Source of the DNA: Candidatus Falkowiibacteriota bacterium
GTDB taxonomy: Archaea; Iainarchaeota; Iainarchaeia; Iainarchaeales; GCA-2688035
Direction of reading: 5' to 3'
DNA: 10,651 nucleotides
Assembly: GCA_017610485.1 (NCBI GenBank)
Contig: JAFCBY010000067.1
Location: forward strand, 1 to 10,651
Shown: positions 5,854 to 10,651 of the stretch, piece after piece
How positions within the stretch are numbered: position 1 is the first letter of the stretch
Layout of the letters: each line of letters starts with the position of its first letter
Translations under genes and position numbers: made by a program
Notes under the pieces: generated by a model
Database searches by the model: none
The model's input: the letters and a program-made list of their open reading frames with translations, nothing else
What the model was told of the DNA's origin: nothing

Positions 5854-6614
5854 TCATTTTTCTACAGTATAAACTTCTTTTGTTATGGTAAAGGTTATGT
5901 CTCCTTCGGCCTCTTTGTATTTCAGTGTTTTTTTCAGATTTTCAGAGAATGTTTTTCTGATAAAACCGTTTAATTTCTCAAGTTTTCTGATGTCGTTTCC
6001 AAGTTCTTGATCCAGCCTACCCTTTGAAGAAAAACGGTAATTGATTTTGTGAAATTCTCTGATTTTTGAAAAACCTGCCTTCTTCAAGGTTGCCAGAAAC
6101 TCGTCTTTCCTGAAGAAGTACCTCTCGCGAACAAGCCTCTCAAAACCTGCAAGCCGGTCCTTCTCCCTAATAATTGACTGGAACAAACCTTGATTGTGCC
6201 TGTCAAGCATTATGTCCCAGACAACCAACCTTCCTTCCGGCTTGAGAATTCTATAAAATTCTTTCACGATTTTTAATTGTTCGCTCTTTGGTTTCTCATG
6301 CAAACCCATTTTTACTACAACTTTGTCAAAGAACTCGTTTTCGAAGGGAGCAACCTGTCCTTTGGCAAGCCTGAAAGATTCTCTTTGGCTCTATTAAGCT
6401 GAACTTCACTTTCATCCAAAACAAATAGGCTAATATTTTTTTCTCGTTCAAGGACCGCTTTTCCGGCTGTGCCATAACCGCACATTGCATCTAATATAGT
6501 TTCCTTTGGCTTGGGGTCAACGGCGTCAACCAAAGCCCTTAAATCTCCGGGATTAAAATTATGAATAAGCTCATAGGATACAATTCTTTTATCAAAACCA
6601 TGTTTTTGAGGCAT
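5854..6614 (-). pseudogene. Class I SAM-dependent methyltransferase, interrupted by one frameshift
   Basis: Rossmann-fold methyltransferase split over two frames. The first part (stop at 6315-6317) carries SAM motif I ILDAMCGYGTAGKAV and the motif II acidic residue in LFVLDESEVQLNRAKE. The second part carries the motif IV-like PFENEFFDKVVVKMGLHEK, then FYRILKPEGRLVVWDIM. Its frame is closed upstream by TAA/TAG at 6391-6396, so the shift lies between about 6315 and 6390, and a -1 change (one missing base) joins the two. The rest looks intact, so a sequencing or assembly indel or a young mutation are both possible; I see no slippery heptamer. ATG 6614 is preferred because TTTATA lies 25-30 bases upstream; ATG 6638 would sit directly against that box. 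The substrate is unknown. Confidence 0.8.
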
Positions 6615-6638
6615 TGTAAACCATTTGGATTCAAACAT

Positions 6639-6644
6639 TATAAA
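6639..6644 (-). promoter_or_regulatory. TATA box of the methyltransferase gene
   Basis: The minus strand reads TATTTATAATG; TTTATA (6639-6644) is 25-30 bases upstream of ATG 6614, the same geometry as the gene at 3601. It lies in the short gap after kae1, so this gene can be transcribed independently of the upstream cluster. Confidence 0.55.
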
Positions 6645-6655
6645 TACCGTGACTC

Positions 6656-7642
6656 TTAGACCCAGTTCACTTCAACTGAGTCAGTCCTCTGCCTTTGGTC
6701 AACCTGGCTTTCTTCCACCGTCATCCTGTTCCCTGCCTTGTACATTACTATTCCAAGCCAGGCCGGCAGCAGGCCATTATCAAGGCATGCCTGGAACTCC
6801 GGCACAAACAGTTTTGCACCTCTGTCCTCGCACATCTTCCCAAGCATCTCCCTCAAGGCCTTGCTTGCCGCAACCCCCCCTGTCAGCAAAATCTCCTTTT
6901 TCTCAGTGTGGGCCAAAGCCCTTTCAGCAACCTCTGCAACCATTGCAAAGGCATTGTGCAGCAAAGAGTAAGCCAAATCTTCCTCCTTCACTTTTCCAAT
7001 CTTCAAAACTGCGGCGGTCTGCAGCCCTGAGAAGGCCAAATCCATCCCCTTCACTGTATAAGGCAGTTCCACATATTTCTTTCCCTCAAAGTACATCTTG
7101 TCAAGAACTGGCCCTGCAGGAAAACCCAAACTCATTTTCCTTCCAAACCCATCAAGCAGATTCCCGACTCCGATGTCAAGTGTTTCGCCGTAAACCCTGT
7201 ACTTGCCTTTCTCGTAACCGATTATCTGGGTGTTTGCCCCGCTCACATAGACTACTATAGGATCGGTGCAGTCGGTCAACGCTTTCCCTAATTCCACGTG
7301 GCCAACGCAGTGGTTGACTCCCAACAATGGCTTGTTGTATTTGAGCGCAAGCGTTCTTGCAACAACTGCACCAGTCTCGAGAGCTGGTCCGATCCCGGGT
7401 CCAATTGAGAAAGAAATTAGATCAATATCTTCCATTTTAACTTTTGCCTTCTCCAAAGCGTTTTTGAGAACAGGTACGGCATGCTCCTGGTGATGCTCTC
7501 TCAGTTCCCTCGGGATAAGGCCACCTTCTTCCGTCACCACTGAATGCTTCTCGTTGGCTAAGATGTTGCACTTGCCACCGTCGTCTGACACAATTGCGAT
7601 TGATATGGTATGGGCTGTCGACTCTATTCCGCAGCAAATCAT
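6656..7642 (-). CDS. kae1: Kae1, catalytic subunit of the t6A tRNA-modification (KEOPS) complex
   Basis: Transfers the threonylcarbamoyl group from threonylcarbamoyl-AMP to A37 of ANN-decoding tRNAs, working with Pcc1, Bud32 and Cgi121 in archaea. The 328 residues are a full-length, unfused Kae1: the C-terminal Bud32 kinase fused in some archaea is absent. Visible ASKHA/TsaD features are GIESTAHTISIAIV (5-18), GGLIPRELREHHQEHA (40-55), the metal-binding NHCVGHVE (110-117), YVSGANTQIIGY (132-143), LLTGGVAASKAL (252-263) and CLDNGLLPAWLG with Asp288. The C-terminus (RQRTDSVEVNWV) is of archaeal/eukaryotic type. ATG 7642 starts four bases after the sua5 stop, with GGTGAGG before it. Pairing with sua5 puts both enzymes of t6A synthesis in one operon. 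Confidence 0.97.
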   Translation of the reverse strand: MICCGIESTAHTISIAIVSDDGGKCNILANEKHSVVTEEGGLIPRELREHHQEHAVPVLKNALEKAKVKMEDIDLISFSIGPGIGPALETGAVVARTLALKYNKPLLGVNHCVGHVELGKALTDCTDPIVVYVSGANTQIIGYEKGKYRVYGETLDIGVGNLLDGFGRKMSLGFPAGPVLDKMYFEGKKYVELPYTVKGMDLAFSGLQTAAVLKIGKVKEEDLAYSLLHNAFAMVAEVAERALAHTEKKEILLTGGVAASKALREMLGKMCEDRGAKLFVPEFQACLDNGLLPAWLGIVMYKAGNRMTVEESQVDQRQRTDSVEVNWV

Positions 7643-7646
7643 TTCC

Positions 7647-8264
7647 TCACCCCTCCAGCACTTGCTTTATCTGCAGTTCTGTGATTGGGCCCAGTCTCAA
7701 AATTCTTTTCTCTTCGATGTCAAAAATAGTGCTTGGGGCATTGTGTTGGAGTTCCCCTGCGTCAATTATCATGTGGACTCTGTTGTTGAACTGTTTCACA
7801 ACTTCCCTTGCCGAGTAAATGCTTGGCCTTCCATGCAGGTTGGCCGAGGTTGCGGTTACCGCGTTTCCAAGCTGCTTGCAAACTGCTCTTGCAATCCTGT
7901 TGCTTGAAATTCTAAACGCGATCGAGTTTTCCGCCAGCAAGTCTGGCACGCCTGGCTTCTTCTTGACAACCAGGGTTAGTGGGCCTGGCATAAACTTTTC
8001 AGCAAGCTTCTTTGCTTCCTCTCCAATTCTCCCAAACTGTTCGGCCTGCTCCAAACCCGCAACAATAATGGAAATGTGCTTTTCTTCAGGCTGCTGTTTC
8101 ACCGCGGCAATCTTTTTGATCGCGGTCTCGTTTGTTGCGTCAACTCCGATGCCATAGCTTGTCTCTGTTGGAATGATTACTACCCCGCCATCCTTCATTA
8201 TGCGTGCGGCCTTTTCAATAATTTTTCGTTCATTCCCTCCAAGTATCTGCTTTACTATCGCCAT
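7647..8264 (-). CDS. sua5: Threonylcarbamoyl-AMP synthase, Sua5/YrdC/TsaC family
   Basis: Makes threonylcarbamoyl-AMP from threonine, bicarbonate and ATP, the substrate of Kae1 encoded just downstream. The 205 residues cover one YrdC domain; the extra C-terminal domain of long Sua5 proteins is missing, so it is of the short TsaC type. Motifs are IPTETSYGIGVDA (31-43, usually PTDTxYGLG), KQQPEEK (56-62), FMPGPLTLVVKK, FRISSNRIA and TATSANLHGRPS with the SxN element. In the KxR part of the family's KxR...SxN motif, position 58 is Gln (CAG), not Arg; this may alter ATP/bicarbonate handling or be compensated. The start at 8264 has AAGGTGA at 8269-8275, overlapping the stop of the upstream CPBP gene. 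Confidence 0.95.
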   Translation of the reverse strand: MAIVKQILGGNERKIIEKAARIMKDGGVVIIPTETSYGIGVDATNETAIKKIAAVKQQPEEKHISIIVAGLEQAEQFGRIGEEAKKLAEKFMPGPLTLVVKKKPGVPDLLAENSIAFRISSNRIARAVCKQLGNAVTATSANLHGRPSIYSAREVVKQFNNRVHMIIDAGELQHNAPSTIFDIEEKRILRLGPITELQIKQVLEG

Positions 8265-8273
8265 TTCTTCACC

Positions 8274-8807
8274 TTACAGCGCGGCCAATGCCATTGCATT
8301 GTACAGCGCGTGCGCTATTATATTGGGGTACAAGTTTTTATTTAATTGGAATGCTTTTGCAAGAATGTAGCCCAGGACAAAAACTCCGAGAATCTCTGCA
8401 ACTGACCCATATCCTATGTGAACCGCCGCAAAAATTATGCTGCTTGGCAGTGCGCCAAGTTTGGTAACAAGAAATCCCCTGAAGAAGATTTCTTCGCTGA
8501 TAACCCTCAAAATCACTATCCAAAAGAAGAGGGGTAGAATGTCCATGCTTCTCTCAAGCGACTGTGAGACAAGGTTCAGGTCGTTTAAGCCAAAGAAGTT
8601 CATGGCTAATGAAAGCCATATTGAGGCTGCCAGCATTAGCAGAAGAAGGAGTCCTGTCTTTTGGATAATATGCCATGGCCTTATTTTTCTAAAGCCAAGC
8701 TTTTCAAAAACAGCCTTGAAGCTCCTTTCCTTTCTTGCAAGCCAAAAGATCGGCAGCGCGATAAATGACACGTCTATAAATATGTTGAATAGAAGTTGCC
8801 AAATCAT
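8274..8807 (-). CDS. CPBP-family (CAAX protease / bacteriocin-processing type) membrane protein
   Basis: Intramembrane metalloprotease-like protein of 177 residues with about five to six hydrophobic segments. It shows all three conserved elements of the family: EEIFFRG with Glu105, Glu106 and Arg110; FAAVHIGYG with His130; and NIIAHALYNAMAL with His166 and Asn170. In eukaryotes relatives (Rce1) cleave prenylated proteins; most prokaryotic members have unknown substrates, so no specific role is claimed. The ATG overlaps the S27ae stop as ATGA (8804-8807), so it is translationally coupled to a ribosomal protein gene. Its stop overlaps the sua5 ribosome binding site. The location between translation genes is unusual and may be only a lineage-specific insertion. 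Confidence 0.9.
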   Translation of the reverse strand: MIWQLLFNIFIDVSFIALPIFWLARKERSFKAVFEKLGFRKIRPWHIIQKTGLLLLLMLAASIWLSLAMNFFGLNDLNLVSQSLERSMDILPLFFWIVILRVISEEIFFRGFLVTKLGALPSSIIFAAVHIGYGSVAEILGVFVLGYILAKAFQLNKNLYPNIIAHALYNAMALAAL

Positions 8808-9025
8808 TCCTTAGCACTTTTTTCATTGAATTCAGTGTAGCCGCATTTTCCGCAGTTCAGCCTGTTCTTGTGCTCGGCCAGCATAATGCCCGGGCCACAC
8901 TTTGGGCAGTTTCTCCTCGTCTTTTGCGCCTTGCCGTCCTTTATCTCGTACAGCGTTGACTTCAAGTGCTTTGCGTGCTTCTTCCTTGGCTTTTTGCCCT
9001 TTCTTTCCTTTTGTTTCTTTGGCAT
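8804..9025 (-). CDS. rps27ae: Small ribosomal subunit protein S27ae (eS31)
   Basis: Zinc-ribbon protein of the 30S subunit. In 73 residues it has a basic N-terminal arm (PKKQKERKGKKPRKKHAKH, 2-20) for rRNA contact, then TLYEIKDGKAQKTRR, and a zinc ribbon with Cys40-x2-Cys43 and Cys58-x2-Cys61 ending in GYTEF. The arm makes it somewhat longer than the shortest archaeal forms. Unlike the eukaryotic version it has no ubiquitin fusion. The ATG overlaps the S24e stop by one base (TAATG), the usual S24e-S27ae pairing, and its own stop overlaps the CPBP start. Confidence 0.96.
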   Translation of the reverse strand: MPKKQKERKGKKPRKKHAKHLKSTLYEIKDGKAQKTRRNCPKCGPGIMLAEHKNRLNCGKCGYTEFNEKSAKE

Positions 9026-9450
9026 TATTTAGCCTCCTTTTTCCCGCTTTCGTCGGTCTTCTCTTGGCCTTTTTTCTTGGCCTCGGCAGGCTTTTCATCC
9101 TTCTTGCCATCTTCCTTCTCTTCGCCGGCCTTGGCTTCTTCAGGTTTTGGCGCGGCGTCCTCTCCCTTCTTTTTCTTGTCAATGTCCCTTTTCAGCAAGT
9201 GTTTTGCCTCAGCGCTTTTGAGGGTTTCAACGTTTTTGTAAACGTTTGCCTCTACTGTAATTTCCCTGCTGCCAAAGGAATGCCCTATCTTGGTTATGAC
9301 AAGCAGCTCTTCCTTTGTGTTGAGCATTGCAGCTATCTTTGGCTTGAGCTCCTTCCTGCTTGGAACAAGCTTTAAGTCCTGAGCCGTAAGCTCTACCTCT
9401 GTCCTATTCAATGTTTTGTTTTCCTTTTGTCTGGCTATCTCTAATTGCAT
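9025..9450 (-). CDS. rps24e: Small ribosomal subunit protein S24e (eS24)
   Basis: Component of the 30S subunit shared by archaea and eukaryotes. The conserved domain is residues 1-92, with NRTEVELTAQDLKLVPSR near the start and VITKIGHSFGSREITVEANV (51-70), a close match to the family core. Residues 93-141 are a disordered Lys/Glu/Ala-rich tail (for example KAGEEKEDGKKDEKPAEAKK), absent or much shorter in most archaeal S24e. AAAGGTGG at 9456-9463 serves as ribosome binding site for ATG 9450. It lies 26 bases after spt4. The GTP-dependent dephospho-CoA kinase gene (DUF359) often found between spt4 and this gene in archaea is absent. Confidence 0.96.
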   Translation of the reverse strand: MQLEIARQKENKTLNRTEVELTAQDLKLVPSRKELKPKIAAMLNTKEELLVITKIGHSFGSREITVEANVYKNVETLKSAEAKHLLKRDIDKKKKGEDAAPKPEEAKAGEEKEDGKKDEKPAEAKKKGQEKTDESGKKEAK

Positions 9451-9476
9451 TCAAACCACCTTTCACTGTTTTTCCT

Positions 9477-9671
9477 TTACCTGCTTAGCCTTAGGGCGTA
9501 CTTTCCTGGTTTTGTTGTTCCCATCTTCTTTGCAATTTCGCTGTTCTCAGGGTCCACTATGATTACATAGCCTCTCCAGAAAGTGGTGAAATTGCTAGAG
9601 CCACAGTTCGGGCACTGGGCCTCGTCTTCAACAACCATCCTACAGCTTCTACAGGCCTTTTCTTTTCCCAT
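9477..9671 (-). CDS. spt4: Transcription elongation factor Spt4 (RpoE'', RNA polymerase subunit E2)
   Basis: Small zinc protein that binds Spt5 and promotes processive elongation by archaeal RNA polymerase. The 64 residues contain an N-terminal zinc-binding pattern Cys7-x2-Cys10 and Cys20-x2-Cys23 (KACRSCRMVVEDEAQCPNCG), followed by the core FTTFWRGYVIIVDPENSEIA and KPGKYALRLS, both characteristic. ATG 9671 is preceded by AGGTGAT at 9680-9686, eight bases away. It follows rpo7 by 25 bases in the standard archaeal order. Confidence 0.97.
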   Translation of the reverse strand: MGKEKACRSCRMVVEDEAQCPNCGSSNFTTFWRGYVIIVDPENSEIAKKMGTTKPGKYALRLSR

Positions 9672-9696
9672 AAAAATTCATCACCTAAATCCAAAT

Positions 9697-10305
9697 TCAC
9701 TTCTTTTCCTTCTTGCCGGCGGCGCCCTTTCCCTTCCTGGGTTTTTTCTCTGCCGCACCTGCCTTCTTGTCACCAAACTTTTCCCACCCTTCCTTTCCAA
9801 AGAAGGGCTGTCTCATCGTCAGGCCAATCTTGCTGTTTTGGATGTTTCCCTTAAGGGAAATTGTCACAATCCTTGCCCTGACCTCGTCGTCAACTGTAAG
9901 CTTTTTCCCTGTCTTCTTTCCGATGAAACCAGGCATTTTTGCATCGTAGTTTATGAAGTCGTCCATTATCTGGCTTACGTGAATCAGGCCCTCAATCGGG
10001 CTTATTCTGACAAAGGCGCCAAACTCGGTTATTTCGGAAATGTTGCCCTCAACGACCTCTTGCATCAGCGGCTTGTATACAAGCATTTCAACGTCTGCCT
10101 CGTAGTATGCTGCCCCGTCTCCCAGAACAACCTTTCCCTCGCCAATGTTGCCCGCGTTAGTAACAGAGATGACAAGGCCAACGTCGTCATCAACAAGCCC
10201 CTCGTAACTTTCTTGGACAATGTCTAAAACAGAATCCTTTAATTTTTTGCCCAGCATTATGGGTGGGACCCTAATCTTTTCCCTTACCTTTACAACACTA
10301 TACAT
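9697..10305 (-). CDS. rpo7: DNA-directed RNA polymerase subunit Rpo7 (RpoE', E1)
   Basis: Stalk subunit of archaeal RNA polymerase that pairs with Rpo4 and helps open-complex formation and RNA binding. Residues 1-80 form the tip domain (MYSVVKVREKIRVPPIMLGK at the start, GNIGEGKVVLGDGAAYYEADVEM in the middle); residues 81-166 are an S1/OB RNA-binding domain (GNISEITEFGAFVRISPIEG and LIHVSQIMDDF). Residues 179-202 form a Lys/Ala/Gly-rich tail beyond the usual end of the protein. AGGAGG at 10316-10321, ten bases before ATG 10305, is a strong ribosome binding site and overlaps the stop of the PIN gene. Confidence 0.97.
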   Translation of the reverse strand: MYSVVKVREKIRVPPIMLGKKLKDSVLDIVQESYEGLVDDDVGLVISVTNAGNIGEGKVVLGDGAAYYEADVEMLVYKPLMQEVVEGNISEITEFGAFVRISPIEGLIHVSQIMDDFINYDAKMPGFIGKKTGKKLTVDDEVRARIVTISLKGNIQNSKIGLTMRQPFFGKEGWEKFGDKKAGAAEKKPRKGKGAAGKKEKK

Positions 10306-10315
10306 GCGTTTTTTT

Positions 10316-10321
10316 CCTCCT
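10316..10321 (-). promoter_or_regulatory. Ribosome binding site of rpo7
   Basis: The minus strand reads AGGAGG, a perfect Shine-Dalgarno core ten bases before ATG 10305. It shares bases with the TAG stop of the PIN gene (10320-10322), tying translation of the two genes together. Confidence 0.75.
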
Positions 10322-10651
10322 AATCGGTTTTCAAAAAATGCCCTTGTCTCAGGTAAATAACCTTTCCACCAAAGCCTTTTATTCTTTTTCTAAGCACAGC
10401 ATCATTTGTTGCAACAAAACAGCCCTTTTGGGCCATTTCAACAAGCGCGTCGTCGGCGTTGGCTGCGTCAACTTCCTCTGTTTTCACTTTGTTTGTCTCA
10501 ATTTCCTTGAGTGCAATCCCTGCGGCCTTCTTCAAGAACAGGTTCTTTCCGGCCAATTCACGCAGCTCTTTGCTAACATGTCCCGGAATCAAAAACTCTG
10601 CTTTCTCTCCAAACATTTTTTTCGCCTCTGAAAATACATCAACCTTAAACT
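10320..10651 (-). CDS. PIN-domain protein (Fcf1-like archaeal RNase family), 5' end outside the window
   Basis: Probable endoribonuclease of the PIN fold. The frame stays open to the right edge: before the first ATG at 10616 it reads FKVDVFSEAKK, and such a segment normally follows the N-terminal LDTN motif in these proteins. So the gene starts beyond the window and roughly 15 residues, including the first catalytic Asp, are probably missing. Visible PIN features are an acidic helix region (VSKELRELAGK), ANADDALVEMA with acidic residues, and VATNDAVLRKRIK with the conserved TND. The gene directly precedes rpo7, the usual archaeal position after the aIF2-gamma gene. A role in rRNA processing is inferred from that neighbourhood; a toxin-antitoxin role is less likely because of the conserved housekeeping setting. 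Confidence 0.88.
   Translation of the reverse strand, partial: FKVDVFSEAKKMFGEKAEFLIPGHVSKELRELAGKNLFLKKAAGIALKEIETNKVKTEEVDAANADDALVEMAQKGCFVATNDAVLRKRIKGFGGKVIYLRQGHFLKTD

Noticed and set aside
6315..6390. Programmed -1 frameshifting in the methyltransferase
   Set aside because: No slippery heptamer or obvious stimulatory hairpin near the junction; a simple indel is more economical.
6625..7260. 211-codon plus-strand open frame opposite kae1
   Set aside because: It is Pro/Ser/Leu-rich antisense to a clearly conserved gene and has no family signature; it is a shadow of kae1.
9583..10227. 214-codon plus-strand open frame opposite rpo7 and spt4
   Set aside because: Antisense shadow of two confident genes with no recognisable motif.
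10320..10616. PIN gene as a complete 98-residue protein starting at 10616
   Set aside because: The frame stays open and protein-like to the window edge, and the N-terminal catalytic motif of the PIN fold is missing.

Overview
The window looks archaeal. It carries an RNA polymerase subunit Rpo7 (RpoE1) gene, an Spt4 (RpoE2) gene, the archaeal/eukaryotic-type ribosomal proteins S24e and S27ae, and an archaeal-type Kae1. Several genes also show a TATA-like box 24-30 bases upstream of the start codon, which is the geometry of leaderless archaeal transcripts. Other genes have GGTGA/AGGAGG ribosome binding sites. Very short spacers, Kae1 not fused to Bud32, a bacterial-type GrpE/DnaK pair and lysine/alanine-rich tails on several proteins would fit a small-genome (DPANN-like) archaeon. 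That placement is an inference; I cannot assign a lineage.

Left part (1-2191): a minus-strand chaperone operon runs grpE - 31-codon ORF - about 75-codon ORF - dnaK (cut by the left edge). Every stop touches or nearly touches the next start, so the two small ORFs, although unrecognised, are probably real. A winged-helix regulator is transcribed divergently from grpE. The 87-base spacer between them holds two overlapping perfect palindromes lying on the grpE TATA box. This looks like an autoregulated heat-shock circuit.

Middle (2194-5853): an unrecognised 439-residue protein on the minus strand, then a divergent leaderless plus-strand pair encoding a four-helix membrane protein and an APC-superfamily amino-acid permease. 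A 276-base spacer (5578-5853) follows. It contains a perfect 9+1+9 palindrome, an 8-bp inverted repeat, a possible 49-residue ORF and an oligo-T terminator candidate.

Right part (5854-10651): a long minus-strand cluster. In transcription order it holds a PIN-domain nuclease (5' end outside the window), rpo7, spt4, rps24e, rps27ae, a CPBP-family membrane protease, the t6A genes sua5/tsaC and kae1, and finally a SAM-dependent methyltransferase interrupted by a frameshift and served by its own leaderless promoter. The PIN-rpo7-spt4-S24e-S27ae-Kae1 core is a well-known archaeal transcription/translation neighbourhood. The CPBP and Sua5 genes sit between S27ae and Kae1, and the DUF359 gene often found between spt4 and S24e is absent.

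I see no tRNA, rRNA, CRISPR array or insertion sequence. The points most worth following up are the two small ORFs inside the chaperone operon, the palindromes on the grpE promoter, the unrecognised 439-residue protein, and a Sua5 in which the KxR motif reads KxQ.
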